The position numbers and the translations under genes are program-made. A stretch of 8,231 nt of DNA, from contig CALKYB010000005.1 in NCBI GenBank assembly GCA_938003565.1, positions 1 through 8,231 of the forward strand, in the 5' to 3' direction. The notes beneath the pieces are model-generated. The model worked only from the letters and a program-made list of their open reading frames with translations, did no database searches and was not told where the DNA came from. Position 1 is the stretch's first letter; the number at the start of each line of letters is the position of its first letter. This document shows positions 1 to 5,900 of this stretch, piece after piece. The stretch comes from an uncultured bacterium (GTDB lineage Bacteria; Bdellovibrionota_C; UBA2361; SZUA-149; CALKYB01).

Positions 1-533
1 AGAGCGAAATTGACCCTTTCCTCCAAAAAGTTAGACACTTCAAGAACTATGTTTTCATATTCACCGGGGCTAGCGCTAACCTGCGGATGTTTATCTTTTT
101 CTTTGGAGAACATCAGTACTATGAAGCAGGAATGCTCGGAGACGACATCCACCATCTTAGAATCGAATCTGAGAGCCGAAATATCATTAACAATTGAGGC
201 TCCAGATTCTAAGCATTTTCTTGCAACTTCGGACTTATAGGTGTCGACACTAATTAGCCCGGTGGGGGCAGTTTCTTCGACGACGCTGATAATTCTTGCA
301 AGTTCTTCGCTATCCTCTACTGCTACACTGCCAGGGCCAGAGGCCTCTCCTCCAATATCAACAATATCGCTTCCGTCAGAAAAAAGCTGCTGAACTTTTC
401 TACAGCCTTTGCTCAAAGAGCTTGAGTCTGTAGAGAAGTTTTCTCCTCCATCACTAAATGAGTCCGGTGTTAGGTTACAAACTCCCATTATTAGGGGTTG
501 GCCTTCGTCAAGGAGTTGTTCAAGTTTCTTCAT
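1..533 (-). CDS. folP: Dihydropteroate synthase, N-terminal part (cut by left edge)
   Basis: Condenses p-aminobenzoate with hydroxymethyl-dihydropterin pyrophosphate to make dihydropteroate in cytosolic folate synthesis. 177 codons are visible; the family is usually about 270-290 residues, so the C-terminal third lies outside. Seen: the family signature MGVCNLTPDSFSDGG at residues 16-30, the second signature DIGGEASGPGS at 59-69, the strand SVDTYKSEVA at 95-104, and IVNDISALR at 114-122. The start is ATG at 533, 8 nt after the stop of the upstream pabC-like gene, with a weak GAG as ribosome site; an in-frame TTG at 545 overlapping the pabC stop is possible but less likely. Oddity: canonical DHPS has GGESTRPG in the pterin/sulfonamide loop, while here the Ser-Thr-Arg is Ala-Ser-Gly, and the usual LMH is LMF followed by SKE. 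From memory, a DHPS clade with a GPGS loop and an SKD-like motif exists, so this is probably a natural variant rather than a decayed gene. Confidence 0.92.
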   Translation of the reverse strand, partial: MKKLEQLLDEGQPLIMGVCNLTPDSFSDGGENFSTDSSSLSKGCRKVQQLFSDGSDIVDIGGEASGPGSVAVEDSEELARIISVVEETAPTGLISVDTYKSEVARKCLESGASIVNDISALRFDSKMVDVVSEHSCFIVLMFSKEKDKHPQVSASPGEYENIVLEVSNFLEERVNFA

Positions 534-541
534 GGTGGAGC

Positions 542-1378
542 TCAAAGAATCAAACACCTATTTGCTAGAACCGCTTTGGAGAGAGCTTTTTGTACCTCGG
601 TGTGAAGTGTATCATTGTGTGTAGTGTTCTGACCATCAATACTCTCTACTTTCTGAATGCCAGTGGTACTTTTGGTGACAAATATCGAGTGCGCCTTGGC
701 TGATAGGGTGTCTAGGGAAATAATGCTTTCTTCGACCTTCAAAGCTCGAATTAGCTGGCTTTGGATTATGCCCCGTAGGGCACCTTTGGTGTTAGTCTGG
801 AGTTGGCTATCTGTGTCGAACCAAAATATATTCGCCCAATCACATTCGAGTACATTACTATCTGCCCCAACTAACAGTGCGTGGTCTGCTCCAGAGTCTT
901 TTGCGAAAGCTTGGGCTTGGCTGGAGAGCTCAATCGCGGTTGACTTTATGTGGGGAATTTTTCTAGCCCCTATGTATGAGGCTAGTCGAATACTCTCTTC
1001 AGGGAGCCATGCTTGTTTCGCATCTCGGAACCACAGCTCGACTCCTGAGTTGCTCATCACTATCCGGAGTCGAATACGCTTGGCCTCATAAGCTGTCAGG
1101 TAGTCGAGGGCTGTCTTTTTGACCCTATTCTTTATCCAACTAAGTTGATGTTCAAGTAGATGCTCCCGGTATAGGCCGAGCTCTTGAGCATTAGTACTAA
1201 GTCTTTGGATATGAGCATCGAGAAAAGGTAGGTAGGTTTTGCCTTTAGGGTCACAAATAGATGATACCGTCGTAAAGACTTTGCATTCCTCGATACCAGT
1301 TGATACTAAATCGAATGAGGAAACAGTTTGTCTAGCTTTGCTGCCAGATGAGTATTTAATAAGCCAAAATTTTTGCAC
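542..1378 (-). CDS. pabC: Class IV PLP-dependent lyase/aminotransferase, probable aminodeoxychorismate lyase
   Basis: Probably converts 4-amino-4-deoxychorismate to p-aminobenzoate and pyruvate, supplying the substrate of the adjacent folP product. The fold type IV pattern is readable in 278 residues: FDLVSTGIEE (22-31) at the place of the usual D-x-G-x-x-x-G segment, DAHIQRL (54-60) matching the conserved H-x-x-R-L, the PLP lysine in PHIKST (K145), ADHALLV (164-170), and NVLECDWANIFWF (175-187) with the family glutamate E178 and the S/A-N-I-F phosphate-site stretch, then TTGIQKVESIDG near 238-249. The start is GTG at 1378 with no clear Shine-Dalgarno; no in-frame ATG lies upstream before a stop. 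The N-terminal G-x-G-V-F-E-T is degenerate (CKVFTTV). Branched-chain or D-amino-acid aminotransferase activity cannot be excluded from sequence alone; the pabC call rests mainly on the tight linkage to folP. Confidence 0.78.
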   Translation of the reverse strand: MQKFWLIKYSSGSKARQTVSSFDLVSTGIEECKVFTTVSSICDPKGKTYLPFLDAHIQRLSTNAQELGLYREHLLEHQLSWIKNRVKKTALDYLTAYEAKRIRLRIVMSNSGVELWFRDAKQAWLPEESIRLASYIGARKIPHIKSTAIELSSQAQAFAKDSGADHALLVGADSNVLECDWANIFWFDTDSQLQTNTKGALRGIIQSQLIRALKVEESIISLDTLSAKAHSIFVTKSTTGIQKVESIDGQNTTHNDTLHTEVQKALSKAVLANRCLIL

Positions 1379-1407
1379 TGGATAACTGCAAACCGTAAAA
1401 CGTTTTA
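1372..1407. promoter_or_regulatory. Two inverted repeats in the divergent pabC / membrane-protein spacer
   Basis: TTTGCA (1372-1377) and TGCAAA (1387-1392) form a 6-bp inverted repeat with a 9-nt spacer; it covers the GTG start of the minus-strand gene. Just beside it TAAAACGTTTTA (1396-1407) is a perfect 12-bp palindrome. Both lie in or next to the only 61 nt between divergently transcribed genes, so promoters for both sides must be close. A weak plus-strand promoter, TTGCAC (1373-1378), 17 nt, TAAAAC (1396-1401), would overlap both repeats. Operator function is inference. Confidence 0.3.
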
Positions 1408-1426
1408 AAGTTGATAGATGCTAGAT

Positions 1427-1430
1427 AGGA
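1427..1430 (+). promoter_or_regulatory. Ribosome binding site supporting a TTG start at 1440
   Basis: AGGA sits 9 nt before TTG 1440. No ATG is in frame near it, and the next in-frame Met (residue 47) falls at the end of the first membrane segment, so this weak site decides the start. Confidence 0.45.
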
Positions 1431-1439
1431 CATTAAATT

Positions 1440-2792
1440 TTGAAATTATTCAACAATAATTCACTCTTTAGGGGTTCTGAAGCAGTTGACCAAGGGATTT
1501 ATTTTTCGAGAGTGCATAAATGGTCCCTTTTAAGACTATTGTTGCCTCCGCTTATCCTTGAATTATTCGGCCATTGCATGGCCCATTTTATTGGCCGTGA
1601 CCCTAAACAACAGTTTATTGTATTAGTGATTGTCTATATGGCGAAAGCCTGGTTGCTCACTGCAATCACACTTTTTGTGGTCAAGGTTGTCAGGGGAGAT
1701 GAGATTGGATTGTCCTCGATACTTTCTAAAGCAGCTATTTGTTTGCCGAAAGTGTTTATGAGTTATCTCATGCTTTTGTTTGTTGTCCTACTTACTGTGG
1801 AAGTGCCTCCTGGCTTGTTTATGCTTTTTTTTCTGGTTTGGGCACCGGTGTTTCCTGCGCTTGAGCAATGTTTGTTGGCTGATGAATCCCTCGATTCTAA
1901 GTCGGATGATTCAATTTGGGATGAGGAGGAAGGGCCAGAAGCTTCAGTGATGGGAGACCCAGCAACCATACCTTTGACATGGTTTAAGAGTAAGTCGATT
2001 TTGGATCTTGGCCTTTCTCGTTCTGCTCAACTTGCTATGAAACACTGGAGGGATGCAGTGTTTTTTATGTTGTTCATGTGGTTTGCCTGGATTGTCCCCG
2101 AAGCAATTTTACAGGCTCTCGGTGACGTGTCTGAAAATATTGGTTTGATTTTAATTAAACAAACCTTTGTTTCCGTTTTTCTTCTCTTTGGAATTACCGC
2201 TTCTATTGTTGGACTTCTGCAGTTGCTACCTAAGGAGGCGCTAGAGGAGCTAGGGTTAGTTAGGCCTTTTGATGAAGCCAGATTGTTTAAGGGTCGAGGA
2301 GGGTCCAGTCGATCATTTTCTAAAAGTCGCCTAGGTTTTTTCTTTGCCCTAGCAATGTCCCTGGGCTCAACAGTTTATCTTTTAGAAGTGACTGCTGCTG
2401 CTAGACGGGTTCCACCGGGGGCACTGGCGAATCAGGTCTTTTCTGGCTTTGAGAATGAAAAATTTCTTTTAGAATTCAACTTGGAGGATTCTAAGAAGAA
2501 ATTTCGCTGGTTGAACCCAGCCCTGTTCAAGCTTGCTCTTGTTAAGAGTGAAGGGGATCTAGAGAGTAATAAGGAATATTTGATTGCGCAAAGTTCAAAA
2601 GTGACTAATGAGAGTGGGAAGAAACTTTTTTCTGGAACAGGGTATTCGAGCGAAAGTCCACTAAATATTAAGTTATATTATTCTCGACCAAAGGGAGTTG
2701 AAGAGAAAGGATTTTACGCTCTATATTATCACACTGGACCTCAAACAAAGCAGTTACTTTTGAGTGGTAGTTATCCTGATGGTTGGCGATAG
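1440..2792 (+). CDS. Polytopic membrane protein of unknown function
   Basis: I do not recognise this 450-residue protein. Hydrophobic segments lie at about 29-50, 57-83, 103-122, 123-143, 205-227, 234-263 and 297-318, giving roughly seven membrane spans; there is no cleavable signal peptide. Between spans four and five is an acidic loop (about 145-168, with DEEEG at 161-165). After the last span comes a hydrophilic domain of about 130 residues (320-450), rich in Lys, Glu, Ser and Tyr and ending in GSYPDGWR, that would sit on one face of the membrane. The first half (30-143) and second half (190-263) could be distant repeats of a bundle, but I see no clear sequence identity. The start is TTG. 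The gene is divergent from pabC and its TAG stop is 13 nt from the RNase HI start, so the two are probably cotranscribed. No catalytic motif is visible. Confidence 0.82.
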   Translation: MKLFNNNSLFRGSEAVDQGIYFSRVHKWSLLRLLLPPLILELFGHCMAHFIGRDPKQQFIVLVIVYMAKAWLLTAITLFVVKVVRGDEIGLSSILSKAAICLPKVFMSYLMLLFVVLLTVEVPPGLFMLFFLVWAPVFPALEQCLLADESLDSKSDDSIWDEEEGPEASVMGDPATIPLTWFKSKSILDLGLSRSAQLAMKHWRDAVFFMLFMWFAWIVPEAILQALGDVSENIGLILIKQTFVSVFLLFGITASIVGLLQLLPKEALEELGLVRPFDEARLFKGRGGSSRSFSKSRLGFFFALAMSLGSTVYLLEVTAAARRVPPGALANQVFSGFENEKFLLEFNLEDSKKKFRWLNPALFKLALVKSEGDLESNKEYLIAQSSKVTNESGKKLFSGTGYSSESPLNIKLYYSRPKGVEEKGFYALYYHTGPQTKQLLLSGSYPDGWR

Positions 2793-2795
2793 GAG
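2791..2795 (+). promoter_or_regulatory. Ribosome binding site fixing the RNase HI start
   Basis: AGGAG overlaps the last two bases of the TAG stop of the membrane-protein gene and lies 10 nt before ATG 2806; a second GGGAG (2798-2802) is even closer. An upstream in-frame GTG at 2764 lacks such a site and would add 14 residues with no counterpart in RNase HI. Confidence 0.6.
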
Positions 2796-2805
2796 CAGGG
2801 AGTTG

Positions 2806-3597
2806 ATGGGTTTGATATTGTATAGCGATGGAGGTGGGCAGAGTGGTGGAAGTGGAGCGGGAGCTTGTATTCTCAGGACTGAATCAGGAGAAGCGCTGAA
2901 CCTTTTAATTTTTCTGGGAGGGGCCACGAATAATGAAGCTGAGATTTCGTCTGGGCTGATAGGGTTTGCGGCGCTGGAAGCTGGAATTGTTGAGTCGGTT
3001 GAGGAACTCATCTGGGTCTCTGATAGCGAGTACACCCTCAAGAGTGCGACTGCTTATATTAATAATTGGCAAAGAAACGGTTGGCAAACTTCTCAGAAAA
3101 AGCCAGTTAAGAATCAGGGTCTTTGGAAGAGTTACTTGGTGTTGTCGAGAGGTATTAAAGTAAAACCTCAACATGTTAAAGGTCACTCGGGACATCTGGA
3201 GAACGAACTTTGTGATCAAGCCTGTACATGGGCTCAGGCGAGCGCGGAAGAGTGGTTGGATTTAAGTGGTCCCGGTGTTGTTTCCGATACAGGGCTTGAG
3301 GAGACATGGTGCTTACTCGATGGCCGACCTTTTATTGAAAACTTGCGTGATGAGAATGTAGCTGCGGGCTTGGAGGAACTTCGATCTCAAGTAGCTTTAG
3401 CGAAAGATTTTCAAAGTGCAGATCAAGTTGATGGTAAGAAAAAATTATCAAAGGCCCAAAGGTCTATGATGGCCTCTATGAAGGATTTGCAGAAAATTAT
3501 TGATAAACTCGAGAAGGAAGCTCACAGCGATGAGGGGCTTAACCGGTTTCTTGAAGCCCTAGTCCAGATTCAGAAAGAATTTGTAGATGGATGTTAG
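2806..3597 (+). CDS. rnhA: Ribonuclease HI with C-terminal extension
   Basis: Cuts the RNA strand of RNA-DNA hybrids in the cytosol. Residues 1-147 are a full E. coli-type RNase HI: LYSDGGG carries catalytic D8, TNNEAE carries E46, VSDSEY carries D73, the loop VKGHSGH carries H127, and ENELCDQA carries D137. The basic protrusion is present (NNWQRNGWQ at 86-94, KKPVKN at 98-103, LW at 106-107). All catalytic residues are intact, so activity is expected. The protein is 263 residues against about 155 for E. coli: residues 148-263 form an added acidic linker followed by a lysine/glutamate-rich, likely helical or coiled-coil tail (about 210-260). The extra part matches nothing I recognise; it is not the N-terminal hybrid-binding domain of RNase H1. 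I chose ATG 2806 because it places the first beta strand at the terminus and has a good ribosome site. It follows the membrane-protein gene by 13 nt. Confidence 0.93.
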   Translation: MGLILYSDGGGQSGGSGAGACILRTESGEALNLLIFLGGATNNEAEISSGLIGFAALEAGIVESVEELIWVSDSEYTLKSATAYINNWQRNGWQTSQKKPVKNQGLWKSYLVLSRGIKVKPQHVKGHSGHLENELCDQACTWAQASAEEWLDLSGPGVVSDTGLEETWCLLDGRPFIENLRDENVAAGLEELRSQVALAKDFQSADQVDGKKKLSKAQRSMMASMKDLQKIIDKLEKEAHSDEGLNRFLEALVQIQKEFVDGC

Positions 3598-3650
3598 GGA
3601 GTTAGGATTTGATTGTTTTCTATTTATCTACCTAGTTGATGTTCTTGAGA

Positions 3651-3678
3651 TTCTCAGATTTCGATGAGAACTTTTCTT
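3651..3678 (+). terminator. Possible weak terminator after rnhA
   Basis: TTCTCA (3651-3656) pairs with TGAGAA (3665-3670) around an 8-nt loop and is followed by CTTTTCTT. The stem is short and AT-rich. It lies 53 nt after the rnhA stop, in the 190-nt gap between convergent genes; the rest of that gap shows nothing I can name. Confidence 0.3.
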
Positions 3679-3787
3679 CCATTGGGCTGAGTTATCTGAC
3701 TAGAATGTTTTTCGCCACTACAGTTTTCCAACTTGAACAATCCGGATTCCTCCAAGTCCTTAAATGTACAAAAACCAGTCTTGCCGC

Positions 3788-4552
3788 TTAGCTTTTATTG
3801 TGAAGGGCTAAGATTGTTTTGTAAGCATTATTAATAGCAGTCATTCTGTCAATCGCCGCTGAGACAAAAGTTTCTCCAATTTCTGCTAGTTTGGGTAGGT
3901 TTAGCTTATTTATAGTCTCTAGCCATACCCCTTCGGCGTCTTCAAGCTTAGCGCCAGGCTTTAAACCTAGAATAGTCATTGCTCGAGCGACCTCATCTTG
4001 ACAAACATCTGCACCAGCTTCAGCTTCATGGAGCAATTCTTCAAGGGAATCTTCGTCCAGCTCTCCTACTAGTTCTTCTGAGCCGGGAAAACTAAGTAGT
4101 TCTTTTAGATTCTTATTAATAGCTTCGTCAATTTGAGCTCCTGAAACTTCCAGTCTTCCACGACGACGAGCCATTTCTTTTTTAAAGATATTCTGAGCAT
4201 CTTCCCATTCCAGATCTAGACGCTTGGCAATTGCCGCCAGGTAGGAGGCCTCTCTCATTGAAACAAAGCGGTCGGATGCTAAAACATCAACAACGATGCG
4301 GTAGATTAGAGGAGAGAGCTCCTTTGAGTTGCTTCCAAGGGAGGCGACAAGGTCTTTACATTCTTTAAACACATTAAAATTACTATCCACTTCTTCTAGA
4401 GCAACGCCAACTTCGGCAACTAACTGTCCCATCCCTATTTCGTTAAGAGTGGCAGCACACTTTTGAAGTTCTTTCTCATCCATGTCGCCATCAATACTCA
4501 TGGCGCCGACGATTAGTCTGGCTATGTGCTGATTTTCTTTTGCGCTACTCAT
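3788..4552 (-). CDS. TerB/DjlA-like protein with a J-like C-terminal domain lacking HPD
   Basis: A 254-residue soluble protein. Residues 8-125 look like the TerB/DjlA helical domain: SIDGDMDEKELQ (19-30) and the repeated acidic pattern ASDRFVSMREASYLAAIAK (92-110). A linker rich in Glu follows (about 140-185). Residues 189-251 align by eye with the DjlA J domain: ARAMTILGLKPGA opens it and MTAINNAYKTIL (237-248) closes it, matching the family's A-x-x-I-x-x-A-Y-x-x-L ending. Where DnaJ proteins have His-Pro-Asp, this has NLPK (218-221), so it should not stimulate Hsp70 ATPase in the usual way. There is no DjlA membrane anchor. The start is ATG 4552 (AGGAG 4 nt before); an in-frame TTG at 4576 is less likely. 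It begins 24 nt after the upstream oxidoreductase and is probably cotranscribed. Cellular role unknown. Confidence 0.75.
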   Translation of the reverse strand: MSSAKENQHIARLIVGAMSIDGDMDEKELQKCAATLNEIGMGQLVAEVGVALEEVDSNFNVFKECKDLVASLGSNSKELSPLIYRIVVDVLASDRFVSMREASYLAAIAKRLDLEWEDAQNIFKKEMARRRGRLEVSGAQIDEAINKNLKELLSFPGSEELVGELDEDSLEELLHEAEAGADVCQDEVARAMTILGLKPGAKLEDAEGVWLETINKLNLPKLAEIGETFVSAAIDRMTAINNAYKTILALHNKS

Positions 4553-4556
4553 TTGT

Positions 4557-4561
4557 CTCCT
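4557..4561 (-). promoter_or_regulatory. Ribosome binding site of the TerB/J-like gene
   Basis: Read on the minus strand, AGGAG stands 4 nt before ATG 4552 and lies inside the reading frame that would start at TTG 4576; it favours the shorter protein. Confidence 0.55.
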
Positions 4562-4576
4562 AATAGTGTCGAGCAA

Positions 4577-5611
4577 TCAGACTGAAATGACTACTTTGCC
4601 AAATTGCTTCCCTTCTTCCAAGATTTTATAAGCTTCTTTGCCATTCTCTAAGGGGATCGATTGGTCAATGACAGGCTTCAGTTTGTTACTCCAGAGATGT
4701 TGGAGAAGTGCGTCAAAATCCTTGGCGCTGCCCATGGTAGATCCGATAATTTTAATTTGTTTACTAAAAATATATCTATTGTCAATTTCTAGTTTGGGAC
4801 CACTGGTGTTTCCAACAGTGACGATTGTTCCACCTCTTTTCACAGCTTTTAGGGAGTGAGAGAAACTAGCTGCCCCTACATTGTCAACGACTATGTCCGC
4901 ACCAAGGCCCTCGGTAACCCTAATAACATCCTTAGACCAGTCTGGTTTTTGTAAATAGTTTAGCGCGATATCAGCTCCAAGTTTAAGTGACTTTTCTTCT
5001 TTGTTCTCAGAGGAGGTTAGGGCTATTACTTGTGCACCAAGGGACTTAGCAAGCTGTATAGAAAAACTGTTTAAACCACCTCCACTACCGACGATTAGAA
5101 CGCTGTCTCCCTTTTTTATTGAGGCCTGGGTCATCAACATGCGCCAGGCAGTGAGCCCTACTAAAAGAGGAGCAGCGGCCTCTTCGAAGCTTCGATTGTC
5201 TGGAATTTTATGAACTGCGTGGTTGGGAACACTGATGAATTCAGCGAATCCACCAGTTCTAGCTTCACCTAAAATTTTATAGGATGGGCTGAGACTATCT
5301 TGTCCCGCACGACTCCACTCGTCCTCGGGTCCATCCAAGTAGCCCGGACAAACAACGACCCGATCTCCCTTTTGGAGTACCTCAGATTCTCCAGGGTCCT
5401 CTACTTCTCCTGCTATGTCTGCCCCTCCGTAGTGTGGTAGGGGCAGCTCTAAACCTCTCCAGCCCGCTAGTACCCAAAGATCTAGATGGTTTAAGGAGCA
5501 AGCCCTAACTCTGATAAGAACGTGGGTATTAGAATCCAAAACTGGTTCATTAATTTCACCAAATTTAAGGTTGTTAACAGTTCCATGCTCCTGAAAATAT
5601 AATGCTTTCAT
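4577..5611 (-). CDS. MDR-family NAD(P)-dependent oxidoreductase, quinone-oxidoreductase-like, zinc-poor
   Basis: A medium-chain dehydrogenase/reductase of 344 residues, normal length. The N-terminal GroES-like substrate domain (1-130) includes RACSLNHLDLW (36-46), HYGGADIAGEV (60-70) and GDRVVV (82-87). The Rossmann domain follows, with the nucleotide loop VLIVGSGGG (171-179), QLAKSLGAQVIALTSS (186-201) and the strands IVVDNVG (240-246) and GGTIVTVGNTSG (260-271). It should reduce or oxidise a small carbonyl, enone or quinone substrate with NAD(P)H. The whole protein has only two cysteines (C38, C88). The segment 89-113 aligns with the place where zinc-type relatives carry the four-cysteine structural zinc lobe, but none of those cysteines is present, so a zinc-independent reductase is more likely than an alcohol dehydrogenase. 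Start is ATG 5611; no convincing ribosome site is near it. It is the first gene of a two-gene minus-strand unit; the substrate cannot be told. Confidence 0.88.
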   Translation of the reverse strand: MKALYFQEHGTVNNLKFGEINEPVLDSNTHVLIRVRACSLNHLDLWVLAGWRGLELPLPHYGGADIAGEVEDPGESEVLQKGDRVVVCPGYLDGPEDEWSRAGQDSLSPSYKILGEARTGGFAEFISVPNHAVHKIPDNRSFEEAAAPLLVGLTAWRMLMTQASIKKGDSVLIVGSGGGLNSFSIQLAKSLGAQVIALTSSENKEEKSLKLGADIALNYLQKPDWSKDVIRVTEGLGADIVVDNVGAASFSHSLKAVKRGGTIVTVGNTSGPKLEIDNRYIFSKQIKIIGSTMGSAKDFDALLQHLWSNKLKPVIDQSIPLENGKEAYKILEEGKQFGKVVISV

Positions 5612-5737
5612 CTAGATAGTATATCTGTCCTAGATTATTCTTGATTTGAATTCACAAAAATCAAAAACTCTAGTAAATTAATAGGGATAAGTGGTCTCTT
5701 GTTGAGTTAATTCAAAATTTCACCATAGCACGGCAAA

Positions 5738-5761
5738 AGGGGTGACAGACCCCCTATTTTT
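5738..5761. repeat. GGGGT/ACCCC hairpin, REP-like or bidirectional terminator-like
   Basis: GGGGT (5739-5743), loop GACAG, ACCCC (5749-5753). On the plus strand it is preceded by AAAA and followed by CTATTTTT; on the minus strand it is followed by TTTT. It lies between the divergent oxidoreductase start and the tRNA. From memory, palindromes of the form GGGGTnnnnnACCCC recur in many environmental genomes, some near RAYT-type transposases, but no second copy is in this window. A terminator for a short upstream transcript is the other reading. Confidence 0.4.
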
Positions 5762-5781
5762 ATGGCACTTAGTCACCACAC

Positions 5782-5857
5782 GCTGGTGTAGCTCAATTGG
5801 TAGAGCAACTGATTTGTAATCAGTAGGTTGCGGGTTCAAGTCCCATCATCAGCTCCA
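5782..5857 (+). tRNA. trnT(UGU): tRNA-Thr (anticodon UGU)
   Basis: A complete 76-nt cloverleaf with encoded CCA, reading ACA codons. Acceptor GCTGGTG (5782-5788) pairs with CATCAGC (5847-5853) with one G-U; D arm GCTC/GAGC (5791-5806); anticodon stem ACTGA/TCAGT around loop TTTGTAA (5813-5819) with anticodon TGT at 5815-5817; variable loop AGGTT; T arm GCGGG, loop TTCAAGT, CCCAT (5830-5846). Discriminator base is T (5854). The T stem has a G-U at 49-65 and a C-A mismatch at 50-64, which is unusual. The gene stands alone, not in the Thr-Tyr-Gly-Thr-tuf cluster common in proteobacteria. A strong terminator follows directly. I see no convincing promoter; TTGAGT at 5702-5707 with CATAGC 16 nt later is only a weak candidate. 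Confidence 0.95.
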
Positions 5858-5900
5858 GAACAAATACCAGCTCAGCTGGTATTTGTTCTCTATTCTTTTT
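5858..5900 (+). terminator. Rho-independent terminator of the tRNA gene
   Basis: A perfect 13-bp stem, GAACAAATACCAG (5858-5870) with CTGGTATTTGTTC (5876-5888), loop CTCAG, then TCTATTCTTTTT (5889-5900). It begins at the base after the encoded CCA. The stem is AT-rich in its lower half but long, and the T tract is interrupted. Confidence 0.85.

Noticed and set aside
657..1091. Plus-strand open frame of 144 codons
   Set aside because: It lies wholly opposite the pabC-like gene, whose PLP motifs are clear, and its protein is tryptophan- and serine-rich with no family features.
2764..2805. Upstream GTG start for RNase HI, overlapping the membrane-protein gene
   Set aside because: AGGAG and GGGAG stand just before ATG 2806, and the extra 14 residues have no RNase HI counterpart.
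3787..3812. CTTAGC/GCTAAG inverted repeat over the stop of the TerB/J-like gene as a terminator
   Set aside because: The loop is 14 nt and the T run on the minus strand starts more than 10 nt past the stem.
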